From Candidatus Latescibacterota bacterium (lineage in GTDB: Bacteria > Latescibacterota > UBA2968 > GCA-2709665): a stretch of DNA of 6,599 nt. This document shows positions 6,235-6,599 of this stretch, piece by piece. The notes under the pieces are model-generated. The model saw nothing but the letters and a program-made list of their open reading frames with translations. It had not been told where the DNA came from and ran no database searches. Each line of letters opens with the position of its first letter. Position 1 is the stretch's first letter. The stretch spans positions 1-6,599 of the forward strand of contig JASLMQ010000285.1 of assembly GCA_030746455.1 (NCBI GenBank), read 5' to 3'. A program made the position numbers and the translations under genes.

Positions 6235-6599
6235 ATGCCTCTAATCCCCGAACACATCGTCGATCAGGTCAGGGACTCGGTGGACATCGTCGACGTGGTC
6301 TCTGAGTACGTCGTCCTCACCAAGCGGGGGAAGAACTTCCTCGGCCTCTGTCCCTTCCACGACGACCGTCGTCCCTCCTTCAACGTCTCCCAGGAAAAGC
6401 AGATCTACAAGTGCTTCGCCTGCGGGGCCGGCGGCAACGCCTTCCGGTTCCTCATGGAGCTCGAGCGGATCAGCTTCGTGGAGGCCGTCCGCAAGCTGGC
6501 CGACCAGGCCGGCGTTTCGCTGCCCGAATCGCACGAGGTCGCTCCCGAAACCCAGCAGGCCTACGACTCGCTTTACGCGGCCAATGAGCTCGCGCGGAA
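6235..6599 (+). CDS. dnaG: DNA primase, N-terminal part (runs off right edge)
   Basis: The frame from the ATG at 6235 stays open to the window end, giving 121 codons. DnaG synthesises the RNA primers for replication at the fork together with the DnaB helicase. The visible part is the CHC2 zinc-binding domain: IPEHIVDQVRDSVDIVDVVSEYV, then KRGKNFLGLCPFHDDRRPSF and YKCFACGAGGNAFRFLME, with zinc ligands C39, H42, C60 and C63 all present. The segment after it (FVEAVRKLADQAGV) is also typical. The TOPRIM catalytic core lies beyond the window. The start fits the family's usual N-terminus closely, but no Shine-Dalgarno sequence precedes it because the upstream bases are element 2 heptads. It probably precedes rpoD, as is common, but this cannot be seen. 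Confidence 0.96.
   Translation, partial: MPLIPEHIVDQVRDSVDIVDVVSEYVVLTKRGKNFLGLCPFHDDRRPSFNVSQEKQIYKCFACGAGGNAFRFLMELERISFVEAVRKLADQAGVSLPESHEVAPETQQAYDSLYAANELAR

Overview
This is a 6.6 kb GC-rich bacterial chromosome segment. Apart from one partial gene at the left edge, all genes are on the + strand, and all recognisable ones are housekeeping genes. Left to right: the first 23 codons of a leftward gene for a probable membrane protein; a divergent promoter region rich in AT compared with its surroundings; rpsU (ribosomal protein S21) with a strong intrinsic terminator; a cvpA-family membrane protein gene; mutS2; ispG (long, three-domain form) starting 3 nt after mutS2; and the first 121 codons of dnaG (primase), which runs off the right edge.

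Organism: high GC, a long-form IspG (known from Bacteroidota, Chlamydiota, Planctomycetota, Leptospira and plastids, and absent from most Proteobacteria and Firmicutes) and the order rpsU ... cvpA-mutS2-ispG ... dnaG suggest an uncultivated or little-studied bacterium outside the classical model phyla. I cannot place it further from sequence alone. rpsU and dnaG are adjacent in the classical rpsU-dnaG-rpoD macromolecular synthesis operon. Here they are still on one strand but are separated by about 5.5 kb holding three genes.

Functions: S21 acts in translation initiation, MutS2 in ribosome-collision rescue or recombination control, DnaG in replication priming, and IspG makes isoprenoid precursors by the MEP pathway. 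The mutS2-ispG junction looks translationally coupled. The rest of the order looks like ordinary conserved synteny, and I see no defence, secretion or biosynthetic cluster.

The most unusual part is in two intergenic spacers. The cvpA-mutS2 gap (1471-1813) and the ispG-dnaG gap (6095-6234) each hold an imperfect inverted repeat whose arms are short tandem arrays of a 7-bp unit (TCAGCNN in the first, TCGTGNN in the second). The arms end in a conserved non-heptad tip (GAACC or TCGG) and in both cases appear to differ by one heptad in copy number. The sequences differ but the architecture is the same, which suggests a family of dispersed heptad-bounded elements. In the second one the repeat supplies the ispG stop codon and runs to one base before the dnaG start codon.
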